Below, in pieces: positions 54,958 through 64,000 of a stretch of 64,000 nt of DNA. The notes beneath the pieces are model-generated. The model ran no database searches, was not told the origin of the DNA, and saw only the letters and a list, made by a program, of their open reading frames with translations. Both the position numbers and the translations under genes were made by a program. The DNA comes from Paulinella micropora. Lineage: Eukaryota > Cercozoa > Imbricatea > Euglyphida. Positions within the stretch are counted from its first letter, which is position 1, and every line of letters starts with the position of its first letter. The stretch lies in contig BJOX01000212.1 of NCBI GenBank assembly GCA_009731375.1, forward strand, positions 425,045 through 489,044, read 5' to 3'.

Positions 54958-57900
54958 ATGCCTACTGTTGATGAACAGGATACGAACGGTTCCGTTCCTC
55001 CCAGACGTGAAGGTGAAGGCACACAGCCTCACAAGCCTCAAGGTAAGCACTTGCTAGTTCATCCTTCGAGAGCTAATATGATAAATGATGCGAATAGGAA
55101 GGCGAAGAAGGCGATGGAGGAGAGGAAGCCGAAACCAAAGGCTAGGTCTCCTCCTACGAAGAAGCAGCGGACCGTACCCCCGCCAAAGGACTCAATAGTC
55201 TCTGCTATAGACACGAGTACACTCGGTGTACCAGACTCTGTCCAAAAGACACTCGAGATACCGGAAGCCCCGGAGACTCAAGAAGTTAAGTTGGCGGAAA
55301 AGGGGGGAGAACGAGAAGAGGACAAGGAACTTGAGCTTAGACTCAAAACCCTAGAACGAAAAATTCATGTGCTAGCGGCTAGTTTACATAGACCAGACGC
55401 GCTATGCTACACTGACCTCTTTTGTGAAACTTTACAAACCACATTAAAAGTTGGTAATGATACGATGGCGAATATTAATATTGTCGGCCAGAAGTTTTTG
55501 AATAGTCACCGGACATGGGTGGACAAAAACATTAGAAAAACAAAGGGGACCCTAAAAGGGGTAGGCAGCCGTACGGAAATTACGGGCATCGTCACATTAA
55601 TTTTCAAATTGAAATCCGGTCGAGTATATCGTGCGGACCTCTATGTTGTCCCCGATTACCACGGTTCAATCCTGCTGTCGTATGACCAATTGGCTACGAT
55701 GGGGGCTGTGATCGATTGCGCCGCACGGCGGGTGATTTATGGAGTGAAGAATGGAGAGGAGGAGGATATTAATCCGATGACTGCTACTGACTCATACGAG
55801 GCTTTTGAGCTGAGTCTAGCAACGGAGAGGAAAAAGTTGGCCTTCGTACATGAGGCAACTGAAGCCTATGTACACCCCTATGTCACAGTGCCGGAGGAAC
55901 TGACCTGGACCGACAATTGGGAGACGGAGATGCAGGCGTATACGGTTACGATTCCCGCATGGGACAGAAAGTCTATTGATGACTTAGTCGTAGCGCGTAA
56001 TGAGGAGATAATATGTGTTGCGAAACAGTGCCCGTCGTTGGCCAGATTCGCAGAAGGTGGCGGGGCAGATGTCCATATTACTAATGGCTACTGTTACCAT
56101 GCGAAGGTGTCAGATGAGAAGAGAGAGGCGTTTGTGCCAAGGAGGAAGGGGCGTATCCCCGATACTCCAGCGGATGACATTAAAACTTTTATCACGAACT
56201 TTTGGGGCGATGTGCCTACCTGGCCGCGCTCATTAACTGAAGTGAAAAAGTGTCTACGGACTCTATTTGAGAGTAACAAGCCGTATACTGTCATTCTGCC
56301 ATACAATGAGAAGGCGATCTGGGCACAGGAGATAAGGGACCGGCTTATTGATCATCCTATACCTGTTCCTTCTCGCAAGCAACAGTTAGTGGTGGCTTGT
56401 CGACTCGGGTCTCGGGAGCAGAGCAGTGCATACAAGCAAAAGCTCAGAGCCCAGGACAAGTTGAAATTGATACCTCAAGCTTTCACATGCTTTGATGGTT
56501 TCTACACCCGTAAGGCTCCGATACAATACGCGAACCTTATTGATATGCTTGTCGGGCTGGGTCATGATGATGAGCCGGACACAGTCACGTATGAAAGAAC
56601 GGGACTAGACGATTTGTCCGAGGAAGATTTGAGTTTGGAGGAGGACTTAGCGCCCCTCAAGGAGCATAAGAAGATGTCGGAGGAAGATTTCCAAGCGGCG
56701 GCGCGGAAAATTTTAGAAGAAGGAGTGGGTTCGGAGAGAGAGAAGGCGTTTCTCAAAGCTAAGATGGAGGCGTACAGAGAAATTTTCGACCCTCCTCGGG
56801 CAGGTGGTGTAAAGTCGGATGACTTCACTGCTGTCATTTACAAGATACCGGGTGCGGAGCCATCTCCGGCACCACGGAGGGCAAATTTGAGCATACATGA
56901 GGCAAAAATAGCGGAGGAGAATGTGAGACAGTTGCTCGATGAGGACTTTATTGAGAGATCTACATCTCCAATTGTCTCTCAACCGAAAATCGTCCCTAAG
57001 CCAGGAGGAGAATGGCGCTTGACGATCAATTATGCCCGTGTGAATAAGGTGCTAGAGGAAGAGAGAAATCCTCTGCCGACCTTAGAAGAAGGCAGAAGGG
57101 TGCTGCGGAATGCTAAATTCTATTCGGTCATTGACCTTAAGAACGGCTTCTGGCAGATACCACTGGACGAGAAATCCAGATGGCTGACTGCATTCGTTGT
57201 GGGTATGGAAATATACCAGTGGAAGGTGCTTCCAATGGGACTCAAACAGGCCCCGGGGCTCTTTCAGAAGGCGATGCAGAAGATGTTGAGCGGTCAATAT
57301 GACGACCAGTCGGAGGATGGTTTTATGAGAAGGAGAGGACAGAAGGCGGGAGAATATGCATTTTGTTACATCGATGACATCATCGTATACTCTAACACAA
57401 TGGAAGAGCATATCGATCACTTGTCAGATGTCTTCAGGCGCATCGGAGCTTTTGGCCTGAAATGCAACCTAAAGAAATGTCAGCTTGCCAGGACAAGTGT
57501 GACGTATTTGGGTTACGAGATTTCTCATAATAGGGTCTCGATATCGCGCGAGAAGAGGGAGGAGATCATGAGTAGACAGTTGCCAAAGAATCGCACAGAG
57601 TTACACTCTTTTCTTGCGATGGCACAGTACTACAGCCAGTTCATACCCGATTGGGGTGCAACTCGGGCTAAGCTGGAGAAGATGATTGATTTTGGAGACT
57701 TTGAGAAGTGGGATGAGGAGGCTTTGCAGGCGTTTAATACGCTCAAAGATATCATTTATAAAGATCCCAAGGACGGCGGATTAGTACTTATGATGCCCGA
57801 CTTTACGAAACCGTTCGTAGTCGACACGGATGCATCTAAGTTTGCGATTGGCGCGGTGCTGCAACAGGAAGATGAGGAGAAAAAGTTGCGCCCGATCATG

Positions 57901-60615
57901 TTTATTAGTAGAAAGCTGTGTGCGGCGGAGCGAAATTACTGCACGCGACAGAGGGAGGCGTTGGCAGTAGTATGGGCTCTCAAGAGGCTCAGAGAATACT
58001 TGTGGGGAGGACCTCTATTCACGGTTAGGACCGATCATCACAACCTTCTTTGGTTGATGAATCATGAACAAACCGGCCGTTTGGCGCGGTGGCAAGCTTT
58101 CTTGTCATGTTTCAATTTCACGATGGTCTACTTACCGGGAAAGCGAAACGTAGTCGCTGATAGCCTTTCCAGGCTAGAGTTTCAGTCGGAGGTGTCGGCT
58201 CTCGTATCATCAGTGGAGATGATGGACCTGTCCACGGACAAGGTATACGAGGTGAGCCACATAGAGGCGATGCAGATGGCAAGAGGCGTTCGTTATGACC
58301 GCACGGGTCTACGATATAGTCCTCAAGGCCCGGAGCATGGCATATGCTGTGAGGCGCATGTTCTCGAAGACGCTGAGTGGTCTTATGAGGCATACGAGAA
58401 CGCGAAGGCGAATATAAAAGAAGAGGAGGAGACGACTGAGGTCTGTACTGAACCTCCACAGGAAAATCGAAGCGAGCTTGATGAAGACCCGGAAAGGGTA
58501 GGAGTAAGGTTGGAGGACGGTACTATTCATATCGCCTCGCCTACCGCGTGGAGGCAGCAACAGGCGACGGATCCGGAGTTCAAGGAGCTCATAACGTTAT
58601 ACAAGAACCCTAATGAGCTTAAAAAGACTCCACAGATCAAAGATCAGATGAAGGAGATGGCGTGGAGAGATGGGCTATTGTGGTACAAGGGCCAGCATGG
58701 CAAATTTGCATCACAGCCTGACAAATGGACTCTCTGGGTACCAGAGAAGTTGAGGCGCTTTATATATGTCGCAGCCCATAACTGCCCCTTACTGGCACAT
58801 CCGGGTCGACAAAGAACTCATTGGTTCATAGCGAGGCGATTTTGGTGGAAAGGGATGAAGGAGGAGATAGACAGGGAAGTGGACGCATGCATCCCATGCA
58901 AAACCACAAAGACACCGCTGAAGGCGAACTTTGGCCTGATCGGTACATTCCCGTTACACGCCGGGATGTTTGAATTTTTACACATCGATCATGTGGGACC
59001 TTTCCCCGAATCGGCAGAAGGGTACAGATACCTTCTTACCGCAATAGATCGAGCCACCAATTATGTCTGGGTTGTTCCTGTTAAGGACGCTACAGGCAAG
59101 ACAACTGCGGAGGCTCTGATCGATAGGATCGTCTCGCAGATCGGAGTGCCTAGAAAGATATGTTCTGATCGAGGTTCTGACTTTAATAATGAAGTCATCG
59201 ACAGACTATCTAAGTACTACGGGATGAAATGGCAATATGTTACTGCCTATAACCCGAGAGCGAATGGCAAGATCGAGCGGGTACATAGACCTCTCAAAGC
59301 CTCGCTTAAGATGTACTGTATGAAGAAGGAGAATCAGAGAGCCTGGGTGGAGGCAGCACCTTCATTTGCCTTTGCAATGAACTGTCTACCCTCATCGGCA
59401 TTAGGAGGAGCCAGGAGCTCAGTCTCGCCATATCAATTGGTTTACGGCCGAGAGCCTAATATCCCAACCTCACTTCTGCATCCAAAAGACACTTGGGCAG
59501 ATGAGGATGAGTTGTTCGGGATGAGACTAAGAGCGAAGATGGAGGCGGAACAAATAGTTGCGGCGCACAGGGAGGCGGAGCGCAGAAAGACTGACGCACA
59601 AGGAGTGCGACAAGCGCACTTAGATCAAGTCCGTTTCCAGGTTGGGGATATTGTACTCTTGTACCATCCTCAAGTCCCTAAGGGGGTTAGCTCTAAGCTG
59701 TTTACCCACTGGAAAGGACCATACCAGATCATGGAACAGATGGGACCTCTGAATTATAAGATCAGGGGTAGAGGGAAGGTGCAGATTGTGAATGTTCGAA
59801 GGCTGATCAAATATGACCCCTTCTTACTTGAGGATGAATCCGTTGAGGAGGCGTTGAAACGGATGAAGGAGGACTTCAAAGAGGTACCGCCTATACAGAA
59901 GGAGGATACCTTAGAGGAGGAGAATGCCTATCGGGCACCGGTCACGGAGAAGGAGGAGACCGAGAAGGAGAGTAAGGAAGACTCAAACCGCAAAAGCGCG
60001 GCGGGGACTCAGTCTAAAGCCCCCATAGTCCGCGGCGGTACGAAGGAGAAGTTCACGGAGGCGCAGAGGAGGAGAGCGCAAAACGATCTCATCTTCGACC
60101 AACCGAGGAAGGTGGCAAGGTCGACGCGAGCGACGGATGTCCATGGAGGAGGAGGGGAGAAGGACACTAACCCGAACGCGGGTAATGTGGACATTCGACA
60201 TGTGCGATGGAAGGAAGGAGAGGCGATTGCGGCCATCAAGTGGGTCCGAGACGCTTTTTATCTGTTGAGACCGGCAGAATCTCATGTTGCCGATGACACT
60301 CTCTCAGATCTTTATCTCATGCGAGCTGTGGCGGTCCCGCAGTCTACACTGGCAGCACGGACATCGAAGAGATCCTTAGCAGCAAAAACGATACAACCGG
60401 TACTCCATTTTTGGAGAAGCATGGACCCTGTTGAGGATCCAAAAGCTAGACAATATTTACTTCTGTACAAAGACGTGAAAAATCTCGAGACATGGGATGA
60501 TACTGTTACCATTCGAGACAAAAACCACACTGCGTGGACTATTCAGTCACTGCCTAGAGGAGTGCTTGATATTCCTTTTAACTTATCTTTGGGCGCCATC
60601 CCTAACAAAACATAG
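54958..60615 (+). CDS. pol: Pol, copy 2 (protease, RT, RNase H, integrase)
   Basis: This 1885-residue protein has, in order: a Lys/Pro-rich lead; a retropepsin-like region with D168-T-M-A and the partner strand ILLSYDQLATMGAVIDC; RT with KPGGEWRLTINY, FWQIPLDE, LPMGLKQAPGLFQ and Y804-I-D-D; RNase H with DTDASKFAIG, REALAVVWAL and RTDHHNL; an HHCC integrase finger near 1276-1310; and integrase core Asp near 1343 (HIDHVGPF), Asp near 1404 (CSDRGSD) and Glu near 1440 (GKIERVHR). A GPYQIM module and a long acidic/basic tail follow. A TAG replaces the Trp codon of copy 1 and removes the last 30 residues. The catalytic domains are intact. Confidence 0.92.
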   Translation: MPTVDEQDTNGSVPPRREGEGTQPHKPQGKHLLVHPSRANMINDANRKAKKAMEERKPKPKARSPPTKKQRTVPPPKDSIVSAIDTSTLGVPDSVQKTLEIPEAPETQEVKLAEKGGEREEDKELELRLKTLERKIHVLAASLHRPDALCYTDLFCETLQTTLKVGNDTMANINIVGQKFLNSHRTWVDKNIRKTKGTLKGVGSRTEITGIVTLIFKLKSGRVYRADLYVVPDYHGSILLSYDQLATMGAVIDCAARRVIYGVKNGEEEDINPMTATDSYEAFELSLATERKKLAFVHEATEAYVHPYVTVPEELTWTDNWETEMQAYTVTIPAWDRKSIDDLVVARNEEIICVAKQCPSLARFAEGGGADVHITNGYCYHAKVSDEKREAFVPRRKGRIPDTPADDIKTFITNFWGDVPTWPRSLTEVKKCLRTLFESNKPYTVILPYNEKAIWAQEIRDRLIDHPIPVPSRKQQLVVACRLGSREQSSAYKQKLRAQDKLKLIPQAFTCFDGFYTRKAPIQYANLIDMLVGLGHDDEPDTVTYERTGLDDLSEEDLSLEEDLAPLKEHKKMSEEDFQAAARKILEEGVGSEREKAFLKAKMEAYREIFDPPRAGGVKSDDFTAVIYKIPGAEPSPAPRRANLSIHEAKIAEENVRQLLDEDFIERSTSPIVSQPKIVPKPGGEWRLTINYARVNKVLEEERNPLPTLEEGRRVLRNAKFYSVIDLKNGFWQIPLDEKSRWLTAFVVGMEIYQWKVLPMGLKQAPGLFQKAMQKMLSGQYDDQSEDGFMRRRGQKAGEYAFCYIDDIIVYSNTMEEHIDHLSDVFRRIGAFGLKCNLKKCQLARTSVTYLGYEISHNRVSISREKREEIMSRQLPKNRTELHSFLAMAQYYSQFIPDWGATRAKLEKMIDFGDFEKWDEEALQAFNTLKDIIYKDPKDGGLVLMMPDFTKPFVVDTDASKFAIGAVLQQEDEEKKLRPIMFISRKLCAAERNYCTRQREALAVVWALKRLREYLWGGPLFTVRTDHHNLLWLMNHEQTGRLARWQAFLSCFNFTMVYLPGKRNVVADSLSRLEFQSEVSALVSSVEMMDLSTDKVYEVSHIEAMQMARGVRYDRTGLRYSPQGPEHGICCEAHVLEDAEWSYEAYENAKANIKEEEETTEVCTEPPQENRSELDEDPERVGVRLEDGTIHIASPTAWRQQQATDPEFKELITLYKNPNELKKTPQIKDQMKEMAWRDGLLWYKGQHGKFASQPDKWTLWVPEKLRRFIYVAAHNCPLLAHPGRQRTHWFIARRFWWKGMKEEIDREVDACIPCKTTKTPLKANFGLIGTFPLHAGMFEFLHIDHVGPFPESAEGYRYLLTAIDRATNYVWVVPVKDATGKTTAEALIDRIVSQIGVPRKICSDRGSDFNNEVIDRLSKYYGMKWQYVTAYNPRANGKIERVHRPLKASLKMYCMKKENQRAWVEAAPSFAFAMNCLPSSALGGARSSVSPYQLVYGREPNIPTSLLHPKDTWADEDELFGMRLRAKMEAEQIVAAHREAERRKTDAQGVRQAHLDQVRFQVGDIVLLYHPQVPKGVSSKLFTHWKGPYQIMEQMGPLNYKIRGRGKVQIVNVRRLIKYDPFLLEDESVEEALKRMKEDFKEVPPIQKEDTLEEENAYRAPVTEKEETEKESKEDSNRKSAAGTQSKAPIVRGGTKEKFTEAQRRRAQNDLIFDQPRKVARSTRATDVHGGGGEKDTNPNAGNVDIRHVRWKEGEAIAAIKWVRDAFYLLRPAESHVADDTLSDLYLMRAVAVPQSTLAARTSKRSLAAKTIQPVLHFWRSMDPVEDPKARQYLLLYKDVKNLETWDDTVTIRDKNHTAWTIQSLPRGVLDIPFNLSLGAIPNKT

Positions 60616-60840
60616 GACATTCTGGAGGAGTCGAAGTTTGACTTGACTTTTGTTGGCGGCCCGCCACCTGGCAAAGGGGTTCGCGCAAGGCGACGAAGGC
60701 AGTAAGTGATATTTTTTTCTTTTATCACGCGTCAGACATTGAAAGCTGCATGTGGATTAATCTCATAATGCCCATGTCAGATCATTTCTTATTAAAATTT
60801 TTTATACCATTGTTGATACTTAGTATTTTTATCGCAACAT

Positions 60841-61098
60841 ATGAGTGAGAGACTCAATCGGCAAATGGATACGACACCGTATAAGGGGATCGCTTGTGAG
60901 TTTAGCGATGGTGTTCCTGGTACGACCCTGCTTCAAGTATCCAGGGTGATGTTCTCAAAAAATATTCTCATAGTAGACATATTAAATTTTTTTCTTTGGA
61001 TATACTTAATATCGTCATACCAGCACGGTCCGTCTCTACTTGTGTCGGCATATCGCATGGTCGGGCTCACTCACTCCGGCTTTGGATATAGTTATTAG
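60841..61098 (+). CDS. Possible third retroelement ORF, copy 2 (85 aa)
   Basis: Same length and frame as the copy 1 ORF; it starts MSERLNRQMDTTPYKG and ends HSGFGYSY, with the central hydrophobic stretch NILIVDILNFFLW. Conserved openness is suggestive but most differences are amino-acid changing, so evidence for selection is weak. Confidence 0.35.
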   Translation: MSERLNRQMDTTPYKGIACEFSDGVPGTTLLQVSRVMFSKNILIVDILNFFLWIYLISSYQHGPSLLVSAYRMVGLTHSGFGYSY

Positions 61099-61490
61099 GT
61101 CTGGCACCCTAGTACTATATTAAGGTAACAGATTGAATACAATTGTATGTTATTAAAAGATAATGTATTTACTGATCGGAAGTGTTTTTGGAGAAGGAGA
61201 AAAATTATAACGTTGCTTTTATTGCAATAGTAATACTATTTGTTCTTGACATACTGCCTCAGAATTAAGTTACGGGGGATACAACAAGTGTGGAAGGAGG
61301 AGTTTTTATTTACAAAAACGATGCTGGAGATTTATAGTTGACTCGTGTCTGGCGTATACGTTTTATATATCTACTGCACAGTTAATCATTGTGTTAATGT
61401 ACTTAGTTGCGACACCCCGTAGCGTTTGTGCAGAAAAGAAATCAGCAATTATATGACGAAAATATTGCATATTTCCTTCAAAAAAAAACT

Positions 61491-61498
61491 GGAAGGGG
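61491..61498 (+). promoter_or_regulatory. Polypurine tract, copy 2
   Basis: GGAAGGGG, then TAC and the LTR start at 61502, with the same spacing as copy 1. Confidence 0.65.
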
Positions 61499-61501
61499 TA
61501 C

Positions 61502-61756
61502 TGTAGGCATCACCTCCCTGATAGCCTGTAAAAAGTACACTTTTTCTGGTGTCAGGTGCACCTAGTTTTCTTTAACATTAGTCTGTTGCCGTTTTAATAT
61601 TGGTCTGATTTGACTTAATGCCATTTTAACATTGGTCTGTTGCAGTTTTCTTTTCTGCTTCACTGAGCTAATATAATGATATATCATTCTATTTTGGTGA
61701 TTTGTGTCTGGTTGTATTACAGATTTTTTATTGAGATATCTTCGGAAATTGTAACA
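61502..61756 (+). repeat. LTR 3 (255 bp), diverged
   Basis: TGTAGGCATCACC ... TTGTAACA. It carries an internal duplication around TTAACATTGGTCTGTTGC and many substitutions relative to LTRs 1 and 2. Confidence 0.82.
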
Positions 61757-62156
61757 GAATGTCTGCCTAGAACGAGACAGAATAAATATACTATGAGCAA
61801 ATATAAATATTATCCACAAGATTTTGTGTTCTCTATAATATACTAAAATTTCATCTCAAAATATCACTACTTTTTTCAAACTAACTAGTCAGCATCCAAA
61901 GAGAGTGTCGAAAAAGCTCTAGTGAAATGTACTTCAATATTCAGAATTTTCTGTAAGCTTACACCCGCAAATAACAGTTTATGTAATTTTTTTGTATGTC
62001 CTGATCTGTTGAAGAGTAGCCAGGTGAGAATTAAATCTATATCAACAATCTCTCGAAGATTCAATTAACTATATCCAGATGCAACTGAGCCTGATTACTT
62101 AGAAATAACAACATCATTTTTGCAGTGAATTTTCCAAACATAATAATAGTTTTTTC
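61757..62156. other. AT-rich flank, no gene seen
   Basis: Strongly AT-rich sequence directly after the last LTR; no supported ORF. Confidence 0.6.
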
Positions 62157-62530
62157 CTTTCAAAAACAATTAAAAAATTTAGTATATCGTATAGCAATTA
62201 TCACTTAAATAATTTTTTCTTAACACTTTTCTAAATTAAAAACTTCAAAAAAAATTTAAAAACATACTAATAAGTCATACATACTTTTCAATTTTGTATT
62301 GTGGCTTAAACAAGCATTACGAAATCCTGAAAGTGCGATTTCTCCCTTCAAAAATAATAATAAAAATTTAGTATGTAGTGTAGAAATTATCAGTCAAATA
62401 ACTTTTTTCTTAATCTTTTTCTAAATTAAAAATTCTAGAAAAATTTTAGAAATTTACTAATATGTCGATGTATAATTTTCGATTATTTTTTCTTTCTTAC
62501 GAAATCCTGAACGTGTTATTTCCCTTACAC
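62157..62530. repeat. Tandem duplication of a 185-190-bp AT-rich unit
   Basis: Both units run CCTTTCAAAAA..AAAATTTAGTAT, then TTTTTTCTTAA, TTTTCTAAATTAAAAA, TACTAATA and end TTACGAAATCCTGAA. The copies differ at many positions. Confidence 0.75.
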
Positions 62531-62942
62531 CAGAGGTGGTGCCGGAGGCAGAGGTGTTGGCGAATATCAGAAAAGCGCATTATTCAGGCCACCCTTGCTG
62601 ATCCACCAGAAGCTGAGGGTGAATATAAACATTTATTTCTGAAATCTGCACTTGTGGGTTAAAAATGCTGGTGTGCCACCACCGGCTCGATATTTCTGGG
62701 TTAGTTATTCTTTTCGCTTACGGTTGGAAATGATCAAAAGACTCAATGTGACTCCTGCAAACCTAAAATATCGACAGCGTAATGGAAAATAAAGTAGAAG
62801 ATGGGATGGAAGTCCAGACCGGAAAGGCAAAACACATCATAGAGGCTGCTTCACCCTCATCAAAAAGGTAAATTCTTATCTCTTTCGCACCTTTCCTTTC
62901 TTTTCTTTATTTCTTCTCTCACACGTACAGTCCTTCATGCAT
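62531..62942. other. Intergenic, no gene seen
   Basis: Contains a GAGGTGGTGCCGGAGG stretch and GGTGCCACCACCGG-like words, with no convincing coding sequence. Confidence 0.5.
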
Positions 62943-63027
<85 letters not shown>

Positions 63028-63254
63028 CTATATATGTATATATTTTTATATATATAAGTACTTATATATATATATGTATTTATATATATATGTATATATA
63101 TGTATATTATATATACATATATACATATATGTATATATATCCCCATCTACCTATCTATCTGTCTATCTATCTGTCTATCTATATATCTATCTATCTATCT
63201 ACCTATCTACCTACCTACCTACCTACCTACCTACCTACCTACCTACCTACCTAC

Positions 63255-63341
<87 letters not shown>

Positions 63342-63411
63342 CCCACCCACCCACCCACCTACCTACCTATCTGTCTGTCTGTCTGTCTGTCTGTCTTTCT
63401 ATCTATCCATG

Positions 63412-63444
<33 letters not shown>

Positions 63445-63606
63445 CTCTATCTATCTATCTATCCTCCTCCTCCTCCTCCTTCTTTCTTTCTTTCTTTCTT
63501 TCTATCTCTATCTATCTATCTATCTAATCTATCTATCTAATCTATCTATCTAATCTATCTATCTATCTATCTATCTGTCTATCTATCTATCTTCTATATA
63601 TCTATG

Positions 63607-63692
<86 letters not shown>

Positions 63693-63715
63693 TACACACA
63701 CACACACACACACAA

Positions 63716-63752
<37 letters not shown>

Positions 63753-63782
63753 ATTCTCGCTCTCTCTCTCTCTCGCTCTCAT

Positions 63783-63842
<60 letters not shown>

Positions 63843-63855
63843 TATTATTATTATT

Positions 63856-63893
<38 letters not shown>
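62943..63893. repeat. Microsatellite mosaic
   Basis: Consecutive blocks: (TC)n to 63000, (TA)n to about 63135, (TATC)n and (CCTA)n to about 63370, (TCTG)n, (TATC)n, (CTC)n/(TTTC)n to about 63505, (TATC)n to about 63640, (TC)n, (CA)n to 63752, (TAA)n 63781-63840 and (TTG)n 63858-63892. Confidence 0.9.
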
Positions 63894-64000
63894 ATTTATC
63901 GCTATTATCTCTTGTTGTCGTTGTCGTCGTTGTTGTTGGTCTAGTCTGTGGCCAGTCACGGCTAATGACGAATTTTTGGTACCCCCACTTGGCTTCTCTC
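63894..64000. other. Window end, no gene seen
   Basis: Short unique-looking sequence after the microsatellites. Confidence 0.5.

Larger units (their letters stand above)
51356..61756 (+). mobile_element. Ty3/gypsy-type LTR element, copy 2
   Basis: Same structure as copy 1: shared LTR 51356-51602, gag 52372-54882, pol 54958-60615, LTR 61502-61756. It is near-identical to copy 1 through gag and most of pol, then clearly more diverged from about 60,340 to the end. Its 3' LTR differs from LTR 2 by roughly 10% and has a small internal duplication. The 5-bp flanks of the whole array (agagt / gaatg) do not match. Confidence 0.92.

Overview
The window is a piece of eukaryotic genome scaffold, seen from its tetranucleotide satellites, LTR retroelements, AT-rich spacers and runs of N. 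It carries a GC-rich, gene-dense, intron-free block of viral origin (about 1-29,100). No host gene is visible, so the host cannot be named; most likely it is a protist or other non-model eukaryote.

Region 1 (1 to about 29.1 kb) is an integrated large-DNA-virus-like element that runs off the left edge. Its hallmark genes are a double-jelly-roll major capsid protein (4698-6479), a penton/minor-capsid-like protein (852-1676), a fibre-head-like virion protein with a frameshift (1734-2919), an A32-type packaging ATPase (14591-15973), a RuvC/A22-type Holliday-junction resolvase (2968-3615), VLTF3-like (20078-20932) and VLTF2-like (21032-21499) late transcription factors, a ribonucleotide reductase large subunit (22656-24923), a tyrosine recombinase split by a misplaced contig (17314-20040), and a 1242-residue SF2 helicase resembling herpesvirus origin-binding proteins, with a polymerase-like N-terminal half (25387-29115). 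A very long coiled-coil protein (9883-14509) and many small basic or membrane proteins fill the rest. No family-B DNA polymerase, D5-type SF3 helicase, RNA polymerase or RNR small subunit is visible. This set points to a compact nucleocytoviricot relative; affinity to the small Yaravirus/mriyavirus-type lineages is an inference from gene content. A recurrent promoter-like element (AT-rich tract, then TCTTGTGGCC-like core, then TTTAAA/TATA) precedes most virion genes on both strands, consistent with one late regulon read by the VLTF2/VLTF3 pair.

Region 2 (about 29.1-41.2 kb) is repeat-rich. It holds one cysteine-peptidase-like ORF of unclear origin (29887-31059), a 169-bp tandem repeat, arrays of short inverted-repeat units, a 5.4-kb CATA/TATG satellite folded as a giant palindrome, a pyrimidine-rich minisatellite, hairpin repeats and a perfect 40-bp inverted repeat.

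Region 3 (41.2-61.8 kb) is a tandem LTR-gag-pol-LTR-gag-pol-LTR array of two near-identical Ty3/gypsy-type elements sharing the middle LTR. Gag has a CCCH zinc finger and an RGG tail. Gag and Pol share a frame and are separated by one UGA. Copy 1 has a stop in RT; copy 2 has lost the Pol C-terminus, and its 3' end is more diverged, suggesting a chimera. Region 4 (61.8-64 kb) is AT-rich DNA, a 185-190-bp tandem duplication and a mosaic of microsatellites.

Assembly quality matters throughout: there are 14 N gaps. Several 10-N gaps have duplicated flanks or enclose an extra divergent contig, so some gene breaks are assembly artefacts.
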